Shown: positions 10,325 to 25,300, counted from the first letter of the stretch. The stretch: DNA of 64,000 nucleotides from Symbiodinium natans (GCA_905221605.1 CAJNDS010002035.1:1-64000), one strand, 5' to 3'. Notes: a model not told the origin generated them from the sequence alone. Program-made: numbers and translations.

Positions 10325-13300
10325 CTGCAATTTCAGCGTGTTGCGCTTCTTGTGGCTCTTCCGAAGCTCGCGAAAAGCAACGCGCACCACTGGTTTGACC
10401 CTGGGCAGAACACAAGACACAGCCGCGCCCCCCCCCCCCCCCAACAATACAAAACAGAATCCCGAGAACGTCACGCCTTCCTGGCCCTCTTCTCCTTGGG
10501 CTCCCTGATCTCCTCATCTCAAATCTCTTACATCTCAAACTTTCACGGTATCAAAGGGAATCCTTGCTCAGGCTTCTGCTGTGGCATTTGCCTGCTGCTT
10601 AGGGTTTAGGGCTTAAGGCTTAGGGTTTAGGCCCTAAACTTTAGGGTTTAGGGTTTGGGGTTTAGCGATTCCCCTTGCTCCTTGGGCTCTTTCAAGATGT
10701 CGTCACAGAGCTTGGCAAGCTCCTTGCAAGATGGGACTTGACAGCAAAAACCGAAGCCAGTTACAGAGCGTTGATTTACAGCGGCCGCGAAAAATATGCC
10801 TCTTTGTTGTTTCTTGTTTGTACGTGATATTGTTGCTCATTCATCGGCTTTCGGTACAAAGTCCTGTACCTGCGAGCATACGGAATTTACGTCCAGCAAA
10901 ACTAACCTTGGATTTCCTCACCTTGCCAAGAGGGATTCCGACATGTTTATGAGTTGCAAAAAGCTCGCGTTTCCCAGCGGAAAACGCAGACTTCTTGTCT
11001 GGACACACAAGCGCTCGGAAATCGGGATTGCCATCATGTTCCCAAGAGGGAACCCTCATGGTCTGTCGCGTGTTGGGAATTTCAGGGTTACCTTGTATTT
11101 CCGACAATAAAGCCCAATATTTTTACTCTAGGCAGAAAAGAAGCCCGTGTTTCCGGAGGCTTCTTTCAGAGGTTCCCTTCGGGTTTTGATTCAGAATGGT
11201 TTGGTCATGAGTTATCTCACAACAAGGTGGAAGATACGGATGTCCTATGAACAAGTCCAACAAGCATGGAATTTCTACATGATTCCAAGCACCGTTTGCT
11301 GTTCAGAAGCATACTGGAGGTCCGCAGCGGCTGAGGCAGTCGTAGGTGCAAAATGCAACTCATTTCATCTGGGTGATTTTCCCCTTCTTCGGCTACAAGG
11401 GAATCAGAAGTTGTAAACCACATCTGAAGCCAACCCTTTAAAACACCATGTAAAACTGTCTTATGTGGGAAATCATTGCCCAACCAATGTAAACCACATC
11501 GATCCAATACTTGCCACTATCCTCTCACACTCGAAAAGAAACATTGCCCGCGATCGTGCTTCCTTCTCAAAGGTCGGGGCGCTGCTCTCTTCGTTGTTGA
11601 ACCCTAAACCCTAAACCCTAAACCTGAAAAGCACAGCTTGCCTCGGCCTTGGCTGTGGGCGCCAGGGGTGCCCACGGGTCCCATGGCGACCCCTCTTTCT
11701 CCGCATCCGAGTCGAGTGGTGTCGCCCCCCAGCATGGGAAGAAGTACTTAGAGAGATTGAAGCTATCTCCCTGCCACGCTTGGCGCACGTATGGAAGACT
11801 GAAGTACGTGACCCTTGCTTCTTACATCAATCAGTACGATAATCTTGCTATGGTCATTAGTTCAGGTGTGATTCCCCTAAACCCGAAACCCTAAACCCTA
11901 AACCCTAAACCCTAAACGCTAACGGTCACTGCTGGAACATGTACGGTGATTCCGGAGATTGTGCTGGTGAGTCCTGTTGTGGCTACTGAGTAGCGGCTAC
12001 TGCTGCGCTTCCGGCAAGAACTTAAGGAAACGTCATTTTATATGTTTTCCAACAAGCACACCCTTCTTCTCTGCAAGCTTGCCACAAAAGCAGGCTTTCC
12101 TTTCCAATCCCAGACGAACAAGGAACCCACACTACAAAGCAAACGAACACAAATCACAATCGCACAACACAGAAAAAAGACCTCCGTTTGGATTGCCCGA
12201 GCCGTATCTCTTTCAAAGCTGCTTGGTGCTGCCTTGGGGGGGGGGGTAGAGTCCCCTCCCCACACATCCAAAAGCCAACAAAGCCAATGAAACCAAGACA
12301 CACGAAAGAAGAAAGCAACGAGGAGACGAAACAATCAGAAGCCAGACCGCGCAAATCAAACCAGAAAGCTAAGCTTAGAACTAAAAATTGAGCAGGGAGC
12401 AAATTGGACATCTCAGAAAAGACAGCAAGAAGCCGAAGGGCGAGCAGCCAACACAAGCCGTAACTGTTGAAGCCAGGGAGCGCTCCGCCCCCCCAAAAAC
12501 AAACACGAAAATCCATCGGACTTCCAAAGATAAAAAAAGATCGTTTGTTCCAAGGTGGTGCTGCCTGGTCTCCATGTACACGTGCACGGTCCTGATTCCT
12601 CTTGTCCATCTCTCCAGTGGTCAGCACGGGCTTCTGGTGCTTCGGGAGGCCATCCTGCGGTCTAGTGCCTTGAGGTTTTCTTAGGGCTTAGGGCTTCGGG
12701 CTTAGGGCTTAGGGCTGAGGGTCACCATGATAATGGACCCCCAAAACACCCAACAGAGCCTGCTGCGTCTTCTTCTCCTGAAGCCAGGTCTCCAGCCTCG
12801 AACGCCCCCCCGCCGCATCTCTAGAGAGGTGTTGGGGGGTTTAGGGTTTAGGGTTGAGGGTGTTTAGGGTTTTCAGGGCTCAGGGTTCATGGTTCAGGGT
12901 TCAGGGTTTGGTAGGGTTTCGACCTGGATCACACTCCCCACAAGGGAATTTGAAAGCTCGAAACTCTCTTCGCAGATGGCTTGCTGTCACCCTTGCTGCA
13001 ACCGTTTAGGGTTCAGGGCTTATACACCCTAAACCTTAAGGGTTTAGGGCTTCGGGTTGAAGAGTCTTCGAGGTCTCTGGGCGCTCCCACTCCGTGCAAG
13101 CTGAGAGGATCTTCTCCAGCTTGGCGGCTGCAATGTGACCGTACCTGTGGAAAGATAGGGGCACCCTCGTTTCTTTGATGTGGTTTTGCCTCTTGTCGTT
13201 TCTTTCGTTTCTGTTTCATTTTTTTTGGGGGGGTGGGGATCCCAGGGAAGCTTTGAGGGGGATTCCATTGTACTCGGGGCACAAACACATTTGCTGGAAC

Positions 13301-16300
13301 CCTAAACACGAAACCCCAAGCTCTAAGCCGTAAACCCTGAACGGGTGACAGGCAGACGGGTCTGGGCGGAGAGCACTTCTCGCCGGGGTTCTGGGCCACC
13401 TTGCGGTAGTTCCTGGCATGAGCCCTTCCAAGGGCTTAGGGCTTAGGGCTTGGGGCTTAGGGCTTAGGGCTTAGGGCTTAGGGCTTAGGGCTTAGGGCTT
13501 GGTGCTTTGGGTTTAGGGTTTAGGTAGGGTTCAAGGATGTTTAGGGCGTGGCATCTACGCCCCAGACCCTACACCCGACACAAGAAGACCGACTGCAGCT
13601 TCATTCCTGAGCACTAAACCCCGAAAACCCCCCGACAAAACATGGGTGGGCGTACATGGGGGTTTCCGACAAATAGGGGTGCCTGGTCCTTATGATAAAG
13701 GAATCCTACGACGTGGGGGACTCTATTTGGGGGTCCCCTGATTTTCGTAAAACCCCCGGAAATTGGCGTTCTGATCTATTCCCGGCTCTGCTCCTGTCTA
13801 GTAAAGCAAGTAAGAAGCAAGCCGTAGCCGCCCGATGGTCCCCAGCAGCGCGGTGACCCACTCCTCGCGCGTGCCGAACTCCTGAAGGGGATGAGTCAAG
13901 TGGTTGAAACCGACACCGAAACTTACAAGAATTAACCTCACAAAGGCAGCGTTCGGGTAGTTTGCGAAAGGGGGGTCCATATTTTCCGGGTGCAGTACTA
14001 TATAGGGTTCCCCAGAATAGACCCTAATTGAGAGAAGTGCCCAATAAACACAACACAAGCAACAATCACCCGCAACCGTATTCACATGATGCCGTATTCC
14101 ATCCGCAGTCATACGACTACGATTGCACCCTGCAAGCATCAAGGTCAGCGAGTTGTTGCGGCTCTAGCCTTGGAAGCGACCCAGCTGGAACATGTGACAG
14201 CGCATGGCAAGGTCAGGGCGTCTGAACCACACCGGTAGGATAAAACGTAAAGCCGCCTGCTGGCAGAAATTAAGAGATGTTTGGGGGGGCATGCATGCCT
14301 TTTTCATCAGGGGAGCCGAGGGTGCGCGCCTTGTGCCGGCGCTGGATCGGGTCTCCGACACCTCCGGCGCTCGCAAACTCGAACTAAGTCGTCATTGAGA
14401 GGAACAACCAAGAGGGTTTTGGGTTTAGGGTTTGGGTCTAGGGCTTTAGGGTTTAGGGCTTTAGGCTTTAGGGTTTAGGGTTTAGGGTTTAGGGTTTAGG
14501 GTTTAGGGTTTGAAAGGCCCAAAAGCAGGAGGCCTCTCAGCTCGTCCAGCTTATCGATGTACTGGATCTGTTCAAGGATCGGAGGGCTCAAGGATGCAAG
14601 GGCTCACCAGCAGAAGGGGCCTTGGTCGCGTCGAAGTTGTCATAGAGCCAGTCCTGCAAACACCCCGTGGGGCGGGGGGGGGGTCGTGTTTAAGAAAGAC
14701 ATTGATCCATGGAGGCAAAGTTGCACCCACCCCGTCCCCGTGGCCTCCGCCTTTTGCAGGCTTTCAAGGAAAGGCGCCAGGTCGGATGGCACCACGAAGT
14801 CTGCCCACCTCGCCATCCCAGATCCACTTGGGGGGGGGTGGGGGAGGGGGGCACTTTGCACACCTTTCGGGTCCTCAAAGGAGCTCACGCAAAAACACCG
14901 AGGCGCCAACTCGCCCTGGACCTCAGGGCTTGTGTGTTGTAGGCACAGCGAAGGAGCGCACATCTCACGGCCTTGTTGCGCGTGGTGAAGATGTAGCTCT
15001 CGAGGTCGTTTCTCCTACAGGATTCAGACGAAAGCGAAGTCTCGAGTCCTGGGCAGCGGGTCTCCTCTCGTCCGTTTCAATGATCTCGCGCATGTCCGCC
15101 TGTGACAACACTGATGACATCACATGGCGCCTGAACTGCATCAGACGTGCTGCTCAGAGTCTCAGAGCATGCCCGTGAAAGGCGCTGCCACATGGAGGAA
15201 CATGCTGCAAGGCCCACCTGCATTGCCGTCTCCTCATCCTGACCTTAACTTCTCCAACGCAGGGCCAACGAATGAAATTCTCTCATGCTTGCACTTGTAG
15301 TGACAGTCGAAGGCGATTGCGGATTGCCATACGATGATCTTGGGATCAATATTTTGCTCAACGTGCAGGTCTATCAAAGCAGAAGCTCAAGAAAGTTAGT
15401 TGGGCGGCTTGGCCGTCCAAGTCCGCTGACAGAGCATGTCTTTCAAAATCACATACTCGCCCCACAACAGCACACCAAATTCGACATGACAAATGTTGCC
15501 TCGGCTTCCGGTCGAGAGGCGTGTGTGGAACAAGCAGACCACGACCTGGCCCCTTCCCAACCCTTTCACCCGCAAAATCTCCACCGCCCCCCCCTCCTCT
15601 GTCACCTGAGCTGCTTGAAGGAGACTCAATCCGATGTGTCCGGTGCTTCCAGGCTTTGGGCCTTGTCCGAACACCCGGGACCCCCCTGCGCCCGTCCATC
15701 CGGGACTGGAACTGCACCGAAGTCTGCGCTCCAGGAACTGCACCCCGCATGTGGCCGGCGCGGCTGCCGAGGCAGCGCGCGCAAGCGTTTACAGTTAAGT
15801 AAATATGAGCCTGTGTAAATTGGTTCTTTTCAATGACATGCTGGATTCTCCAAGCCTCCATCTGCCACGCAAGCGCATGCACAAAACACGATGCAGTCTG
15901 TCGGTTGACTCCGTAGGCACTGCAAGAATTCTGTGCCAATCCACCCTTCCAACTGCACGGCTTCACCCAGTTGACACCTGAAGCAAAGCCCAAGGAGGCC
16001 GGCGTTTCTGCATCATCTCATCAGACAGGCCTGGTAGGGTTCGGGATGGCCCTGATGCCAACGCGAGTGTGAGACTGCGGATACTGTGGGAACACTGCGG
16101 GGACTGCAGCCACGGGTCCAGGTCATGAGGTGCTACACACACACACACACACTCGGGAGCTAAGAACTCCAGTGAAACCCCAAAACAAGGGAACCTCAGG
16201 CACCCCAGACATGCAGCCCTCGCAACATCCCTACAGCGGCCAGACACACCCTCACGCAAGCCCCGCCTGGTTTTCCGGACACGGAGATTTGCAGGTCTGT

Positions 16301-19300
16301 CCCTTAGACTTCGAACTCTGAAGAGGTGAGTCAAGCTGAGAGTGCTTTCAACGATGCGGATCAACAAGAACCAGGTCTGAACAGGTCTGGTCGTGGCATG
16401 CACAGCGGCTGCCCGCAACGATTCTAAGAACAAAATCCCATGTTCTCGCCCCCTCTCACACCACAACCGACAAGAACCTACTCAGCGCCTCCATCTTGGG
16501 TGGAAAGCTCTGCGGATCTCACTCTGGGGTTGTCGGCGTCTGAGGCGCTTCCTCTTCTTCACCACGCTTACCCACTCGTAGCGCGGCTCCTGGCAAGGGT
16601 TTCGAGCCTGGCACCCTAAACCCTCTTAAGTCTTCAGGGCTTAGGGTTTCACATCAAGCCTAAACCCTAAAAACCCCCAAACCCTAAACCCCAAACCCTC
16701 AGCCCAAACAATAAACTCACTTGGCTTGGGAGGCTCAGGAGTTCGGGGAGCCAGTTGGAAGTGCTAGGAGGTGTCATATGAGGGGGTAGGCCGGGCTCAT
16801 GTATCTGGGGGAGGGGGTTAAGCAGGATTCAGCAACTTTGACTCTGTTTCCAGGCGCCGAATTTCTGGAAAGGTCTCTTCGCTTTGGACCTTCTGCTCCG
16901 CGGCGCTTCAGGCACTGCGGGTGGGCGGGCCTTCTTCTCAGGCTCCGCAGGCTTGTCCTCGCACGCGCGCGAGACGTACACTAGGGCGCCACTTTGGGCT
17001 TAAAAGCTCATCTGAGGCACTTCCATGTAATCCAAACCTAAATTTTTTGAGCTCTAACGTGCAAAGAGCAAACCCCTACCGAGCCTCCTTGGCATCCACC
17101 TGAGCAAAGCGGGCACTTTCTCCGCAGAAACTCCGAGGGCTTGGAACTCCAAACCCCCTCAAAACCGCGCTTGCGGTTCAAAGAGATCCCCCCCCAAGAG
17201 GCTCCCAACTTTAAACCCCCTGAAACCCTATGAGACCCGCAACTCGCTCCCTTTGCCTCCATGGGAGTTTCCTCCTCCTGCGGGGTTTCGGACTTCAGGC
17301 TCAATTCAAGGGCTTTGGTTGAGGTTGCAACAAACTGCGTGTGGGGCTTCGTGAATACATGAATGCAAACCAGAAGGGGCTCTCACAAACAGCGATTGCT
17401 GGAAGAATTCTCAAGGGGAGCTCCAACATATAATCGATGCTCAGCCTTTTGCCTTCCCAGACACTTGGGCTCCTCGGCTTTCTTCTCCTCATCCTTGGGC
17501 TTGTCCTGGTCCTCAAAATTGCCCACCGCCCACGTCCCCCCCCCCATCTCCCCAACACGTAGCGCAAGAGGATGCCAGGGGGAGGCTACAGATTGAGGAG
17601 CCTTCCGAAGCCCGGTATGAGCTTTCACTGCCGGGCCGCTACAAGTGCAACGTCTACTGTGCTCAAAGCCCCACACTTTTTTGGGTTGTATGTATATACA
17701 CACACATTTTTTGTTCAACCCTATAAACCCTAGAAATACATATACATACATATACATACATATATATATATATACACATATATACATATATGTGTATACA
17801 TATATGTATATATACACCCTATGACCAAATGCGTGGCCGAGCCTCTTCCTTGGGCGCATCTCCATTCGTCGGCTCTGCCTTCGGCTCCTTCCAGCGGCGC
17901 GCGCGCCACGCATTAGGGGTTTAGGGTTTGCAGGGTTTATAGGGTTTATAGGGTTACTAGGGTTATTAGGGTTATTAGGGTTTATAGAGTTTATAGGGTT
18001 AATAGGGTTAATAGGGTTAATCGGGTTATTAGGGTTATTAGGGTTATTAGGGTTTATGAGGTTTATATGTAGGGTTTATAGGGATGCAATACATTTGCTT
18101 ATAGGGTTTGTAGTGTTTGCAGGGCTTATAGGGTGTATAGGGTTTATAGGGTTCAGGGTTCAGGTGGAAAGATTGGGGTTTGGGGGCTCGGGGGTTTCTG
18201 GGGGTTTGGGCGACCGACACGAGGGACAAAGCTTGACAGCGCCACACACAATGAAACCCCCTACAAAAACAAGCCCCCCTAAGCACAAGACTAGGACACC
18301 CCCCCCCCCAAAGAGCAGGGGGGGGAGAGGATGAGAGGAAAGGAGGAGGAGGAGGAGGAGGAGGCGAGGAGGCGCAAAATTGCAGAGGGCTGCGGGCCTC
18401 GGCCTTGGCCTCCTCTTTGGGCTCCTCAGCCATGGGCTCCTCGGCCTTCGGCTTTTGGGGCTCCTCAGCCTTCGGCTCCATGGCCTCCTCCTCCTCCTGA
18501 GGGCTGAACGGAGGGCTGAAAGGAGGCCTCTGAGGCTTCCGCCCCTGCTATCCCCATGGGCCTCTGGGAGCTCGCGCCACTCCTGACACGAGCTGGAAAA
18601 AGAGGGAAAACCCTAAACCCTGAACCCTAAGCCTTTAAAAGACGGGGGAAAACATTGATGTGCTTCTCTCAGCTTCATGGGCATCGCAGGGCCTTGACAG
18701 TCTCTTCGTACTCTTCTTCTTCGACTATCTGGGCAGCGTCGATGAGGAAGGTGCCGTGCATGCCTCGGGAAGACGCAAGTCACTTCCCGAGGAAGATATT
18801 TGCCATGATTCGTTTGCGGTTATGAATATGATTGGCTGTGACCGGAGAGTCTTGTCGCACCACCACTTGGTATGCGTGGCCACAGATTAGTTCAGTTCTG
18901 AGCTGGACACTGAGCTTTGCCTTCACTTTGACCTGTCGCACGTGTCTATTTCGCGAAAACCATGTGCAACCTGATTTAGAATGTCGAATTTTGCAACTTG
19001 GGAAGGACACCAAATGAATGCATTGCCAACCATGCGATGCCAGCCCTTGAAAAACCTCTCCCAGCACTTGGCAGATACCAACCCTCTTTTGTAAAGGGCC
19101 CCTCCGACCTCCGTTAAGCCACAGGAATTTGAAAGACCTCACAGACCCAAGGCTCGGAGCGCTGTTTTCCCGGCTGCCTTGCCTTCTTGGCCTCCGTCTG
19201 TGCTGGCACGTCCACCTGTTTGAAGAAAAAAGGGAAGAGGCAGCTCTGGCGCGGCGCACAAGGCCTCGGACATCCCACGACTAGCTTCTCAGAACAATTC

Positions 19301-22300
19301 CAAGAACAGCTCAGAAAGGCAGGGGGAGCACCTACTCTCTCTCCTTGAGAAACCCCCCTCCAAAAAAAGAGCGGAAAGGGCAGAAAGGTCGGAATCGGCC
19401 TGGTAGGTGCCCAGGCCACGCTCCGTGCCGGGAGGCAGTGGGGCCTCCGGCAGGAACTCCGCCTGCCCGACGTCTGCCGAAAAAAGGCTCAAAACTTGGG
19501 ATGTTCCCCCCCATACTAGCAGTCCTTAGTAGGGATTGTAACAGGGGGGCTATATACAGAACTGTTGGTACATGGGGGAACAAACATCCCAAGCGAGACT
19601 TCTCTCAAGTCTATGGCGAAAAGAAGTGTCGAGAGACCGCTGAAGCGTTTGGCGCTGAAGATGTGTGCTTGGCAAAAGCACGCCTGGAGCTTGAAGGGCC
19701 CAGTCCTCCAGGAACAGATCTTGCAAGGTCTTTTTCGGGGGGGGAGCCAAACAAAACTCCGAAGACTACAAGGCATCCTTTGCAGGCCTTGACAGGTTGA
19801 AGGCGTCTCAGCTTCTAAGCCGAAGATTCTAAAAAAAGGGGGGGAGCACTACCCAGCGGGGGCTGAGGATGGCTTCAGGCGTCCCTCGGGTGTCCTGTAG
19901 AAGCTGAGCATCTTCACCTCCAGCACCGGTGACGAAACATGCGGGGGATCCGTCCATCCCGAACCCTGAACCCTGAACCCTAAACCCTAAACCCCAAACC
20001 CTAAACCCTACTTCCTAGCTTCCTAGCTGCAGTGCGCCTTGCAACCGAAGTCGTCACACCAACTTGCTTCAGCCGTCAGTCGCGTGACCCTCTAACAAGT
20101 TAGGTCATCACCCATCCTTCTCGAGGCCCGAACCATGTCCATTGCTGAGCCAGCAGGAAAGAGGGGCATCATCCTGCAAGGCGGCTCTACATGACAGGCT
20201 ACGGTCTCTCCTGAGTCTCCATGATGCAAGAAGTCTTCCTGTATGCCTTATCGTTCTCGAACTTCTCGAAGACCCAAGCAAAAGAGTGTCATGTTTCGAA
20301 CAATCCGGCGCCCCCCCCCCCCCCAGTTTCGACCCTGGGCCTTCCGAGCTCCGCCGTGGCGCCGTCCGTCCTGGGAACAACAACGTACTACTTTCTGTGC
20401 CTTTGAGACAACATGTTCACAACATGTCTTGCATTTCATTACTGCACTTCTGTGCCCCCAGGCCATCGAAGCCCGACGCCGAAGGGCGAGACGTCCTGGC
20501 GCGCTCCGACTGCGCTGGGCTGCAGAAGACACACGGAAGATCACGGGAGCGCACGCCTTGACCTCGAAGTCCCGGACCTTCGAAGGCGCAACAAGGCGCC
20601 CCAAAAGGGGAAGCGGAGGAAGCGGAGGATCCCCCAGCCTTGTACAGCGGCGACAACATCGCCGCCTGCCACACTGAGATTACACCGAAAATCCCTCTTC
20701 GATTGATCTACCTGATCTGCAAACATCCTCGATGTTTCGATACACCCTGACACGAAAGACATTGTAATCCAACGTCGCCCCCCCTTCCCTTTCGAGCATT
20801 TTTCGGGGTGTCGGCGTGCCATGGTTCTCCCCAAAACCCACCATCTCCTTCTCTTCCCATTTCTTCTTTCGAGCGCATGAAAAAACTAACAACCCCCAAG
20901 GGGTGCTCTCAACTGCTGGAAGGACCGCCCGAGCCATAGCGCTGGTGTCGTACAAAAGGATTCCCCGCCTTTCCCCAAGAAGCAACAATTCACATTTGTG
21001 GCCAATTTGCGGCATCCCCAACGCAGAGCGGACAAACTACGAATTGCTTCGGTAAAGGCGACGCGGGTCGCGCATCATTAAGAATATGCCTTAGACTACA
21101 CCTCCTTGAGAAGCCTCTCAAGAAAGCCAAGGCCAAGACACCCCCAAAACCTTTCCCTAAAACCTTTCGAGTACAGGGCACATATAAACATACCCCCAAG
21201 CCGCCTGGAGGGCGCAGCCCCTGGCCACACTCTCCTCCTGCGAGATTCATGTACTTTGCTGTGAGGGGGCACCGTCATGAAGTCCGCTCCTGGTTCATGG
21301 TGGTGGAGAGGTCCTGAAATGTAGGGTTTTTGCTGCGCCCAACAGAGTTGCACAGTCGGCATCACACCCAGCCTTGCCAAAAGCCTGGGAGCACAGGCGC
21401 TTGACCCATGGAACGCGGGACCTTGCTTGCGCGCGGGAGCGAAAGATTGGCTGAACCACTCTGAGGGTAGTTACATGGTCCCTCAGTATGGGCCTTTAAA
21501 AGGGGACCCCTTATGTCCCGCAGTATGGGCCTTTAAAAGGGGACCCCTTATAAACCCCATTATACTTATACCCTTAGAACCACTAGTCACGTGCCAATCA
21601 CCGTCTTAACGTCTTAGGCCGTCTGCCCGCCGCCCACCATCTCGACGCTGTCGATTTGGCTGAGCCTTCGTTCAGAGCTCTTGAGGTCTACACCCTAAAC
21701 CTAAACCCTAAACACCGCAAAGGCGGGGAGGAGTACAAAGGAGCATATCCCGGTTGAGGCCCCGGCTCCAGCTGGGCGGACTCAATCGCACCCTGCAGCA
21801 CCGCCTTCTCACGGAAGATATGGCTCTGTCAGTGGAAAAACATATGGCTCTCCTAGTTGAAAGATGTGGGGGCCAAAATATGGGCAAAACTCGCCCTCTG
21901 CTGCACTCCTTGACTCGGTCCATCATGGGAGAGCACATCTTCTCGAAGTCCTCGCGCGTCATCTGGCCTCGGAGAATCTCACAGTGACTACAAGCCCCGG
22001 CCTCGCGGGGTTTGACTACAACCCCCCAGCCGGTTCTCTTAGTGTCTCCGTTTTGTCGCCTACAGTAAAGCAAGGGGGAGGTGAGCAGAGGTGACGAGTG
22101 AGCTGCGCTATGTTTGCCCTTCGCTCGTGGGCTCCTCAGTTCTTCAGTTCAAGCGGCTGTGGAAATCCTCGTCCTCCATGAGGCACCTCGGCACCGACGC
22201 AGCACAAGAGCTTGAAGGCTTATGTGGTTGCAAGTGGCTTTAGGAGCACATTAATGCCTGCAATGTCTACAAGCATGACTCAACAGAAATTCTAAGCCAA

Positions 22301-25300
22301 CTTTTCTCAAGAAGTAAATAGCAGGGCTGTCAAGTCTCCGGCTCAACAGAGAGGTTCGCCTCACTGTTGGCAGAGAGAATCTTCTTCGTCTTGGTGACGG
22401 CCTCGGTAAGGGAAGCCCGACGGTGGCTCGGGGCATTTGAGGCTCTGTCTCTGTTCACCGTGTTTTCAAGACGTACGATGCTTCTTCTCGTGTATTTTCT
22501 GATGCAGGGGTTGAGTCCTCACACCACTCTACCCACTCTGAAGAGAGAGTCTGAGAACGTCCGGAGTCAACTCACGAGTGAAGCGCTGGCCCACATCCTC
22601 CCTAGGATTCCCGTGTTCCTGGGATGCTGGCATCCTCCAGTTTGAAGGACGCCTGAAGAATCACAAGCAGCATATATCTGCAATATCAGACAGGTCATGC
22701 AACGTGCCTAAGCCCTGACTCCCTGAACCCTGAAACCAAAAGGCACCCTTTAAAGCCTGGCCTTCTTGTTGCTCAGCGGATCGCAGCCCACCTGCAAGCG
22801 AGGCACCATGGGAAATTGAAGTGGGGTTATTGCTGACATCCTTTAGACGGACGCCCCCTTTTGCACCTTCACCAGAATTTTCGACTTGCTAAAGGTTGCA
22901 AAAGTTAAAGGCCCCTATATGCACGCACGATGACCATAATGGAAACCCTGGCTCACACCACACCCACACGGGGCACCTTCTTCTTGAATTGGGCTGCGAA
23001 CTCTCGCATGAGGCACTCATCCATGTCACGTCCGCCCACCTGTGTTGAGGGCTTAGCGTTTGGAGTGCTGGGGGGATCCTTGGATTGGGGTTTAGGGTTT
23101 AGGGTTTAGGGCTTAGGGTACCCCAAACCCTAAACCCTAAACCTGGAAGCAGAATGAAAAGGGATGGCATCCTCCCTCCCACTCTCGGCTGGGATGCTGC
23201 GCGCGCTGCCGAAGCCGCGCCTTGTCGGACTTCTCGCTGATGACGCGGAGCTTCCCGCGCACCTCGGGGGCGCAGTTTGGGGCCGGCAGGGCAAGCAACC
23301 AAAAGAAGCCGCACCAAGGACACTTTGGGTTTGTCAGATCACAACGAGTTCATCCCGGGTCTCCCGCAAACTGGACGATGCTCACCGAAAAAATGGAGTG
23401 GCCCATAGAGCAGAACCTCAATGACACGACAGGTCCCTCAGTAAACTGCAAGCAGCAGCGCAACGATGTCCAGTTAGGGCTTAGGGCTGGTAGAAGATGG
23501 GGGTAAGCTTAAATGCTCCAAGAATGCTGCACAGCCCCTACAGGTGGCTGCCACCGGCTGCCCATGAAGGTAAAAAGACTTGAACCCAAAAACCCCAAAA
23601 CCCCAAAAACGCCAACGGAAGGGTGCAGAAATGGTGCTTAAAAGATGTGCCGAATTGTGCACCCAGGGCTTCGGGCGCGACGGTCATGGGCTGCTCCGGG
23701 TCGAAGTCGTTGGATCGGTAGATCCCGTACGCCAAGGCCGTCGCCTCTCTTTTGGGGGGGACGCAAGGCTTCTTGGGGATCTTTAAATTCAGATTCTTTA
23801 GGGATTTCCTTCAGGTGCTTGATCCTCTCCCTCTGGACAGGGCCTTGGGTGGGCCTTTAGAACTTTCGAGGGTTGCGGAGGGAAGCTTCGGCTTGCCAGG
23901 GCTTCAAAGTGGTGACACCCTCACCGAAGGCCCTTCTGAATGGATGCACCCCTGGACAGCTCGCAACCCTAGACCCCAGACCCTCCCCCCCGCGGCCGTA
24001 TGCTCGTTCATCACGCGCAGCACGGAAAGCCCTGCGATGCGCGCTGCATCTTGCACGGCCTTCAGGTTGACTGGGGGGGGGGCAACTTTTAGGCTAAAGA
24101 GGCTGCCATTGGCGAGGGTTCCATTTCTTCGGGCTTCCAGGTTTCTTCTCTTTTTGTTTGTATTCTTCATGAAGGTTCAGACTCGATCGTGGCACGGCTT
24201 AAGCCGTCGTTCTGCATGTTGGGAGCACCTGATTGACCAGCAGCTTTTCCTGAGTCCGCGCTTGATTAATCGGGCCTGCCGCTGCGTATCAGAGAAGGAG
24301 GACGGCACAGCAATCACCACGTCCTGCACCTGGAAACTTGGTGGCGTTACCCCGGCAAAGCACCTTCATCATTGATCAAATGCCAGGCAATACCCCTCAC
24401 TGCCCCATGTCGCACCTTCGCCTGGCACCACTTTTCGGTGTTCTCCTGGCTCAACGCTGCATGCTGCATGAGAATAGGCTCAGGCCCCTAAAAAAAAGGT
24501 GAAATCTCAGAAATCTGTCCTTGAGGTGCGTAAGGTACATTGCCGTGCATTGCGTGGCCTCTGCACACTAGACGCGACTTCCAAAATGCATTCTGAAAGC
24601 CTTCCTGAATCTCTCTTTGCACGAACTGAACAGCCAGCATCAGCCAGCTCAGCATGGTGCCATCATTTGCCTGGCGTCGCCTTCGAGTCTATTGCCCCAA
24701 GGACATCGCAGCAGAACATCCGAGAAAACTCCGGCACCGGCCGGTGGCTCACAGCGCGCCTTTGTAGCTGACGCTGTACCCAGCGAAGCCATCCTCGCAG
24801 GTCGTCAGCTCCGAGGTCGACCAGAACTTCTCGATCTCCCTGGCACAGTCTGATATTGTCAGTCGCTCGCAGGCACTCTTCGGCTCTGTGCAGCGGAGGC
24901 AACCCCTACCGCACAGCAACGCGCACAGTGGGGAGCGCACACGTCCGGCGCATCCAGCTTGCGACCCAACCTCGGGAGCAGTGGGTGTCCAGTCCGTGGC
25001 ACCGCCCACAGACTTTGAAGCTTCCCTTGTTCTCTCGTTCTGCTCATGTTTGTCTGCCGGCTTTGTTTGCATGCAGTGAGCATGATCCCCGAAAAAGTCG
25101 CGCCGAGGGGTGAGCTGGTGCATGTGATGCCCCTCCCACGTTGGTCAGTCGTTTGGGCTATGGACTATTGAGTAAAGGATTGAGACGCGAGGGTGTGAGC
25201 ATCTGCGAGCCAACTGCGTCGGCTGTGCTCTGACCTTTAGGATCCTCCCAGGGCGTGAAACATGGGTTTCATCCGTCACGGGGTAAAGAACAGACACCTG

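Noticed and set aside
19345-19800. 151-codon plus-strand ORF with some protein-like text (AEAFGAEDVCLAKARLELEG)
   Set aside because: Lies opposite the HSP110-like gene, spans its exon 25 and the MITE-like element, and has no recognised domain.
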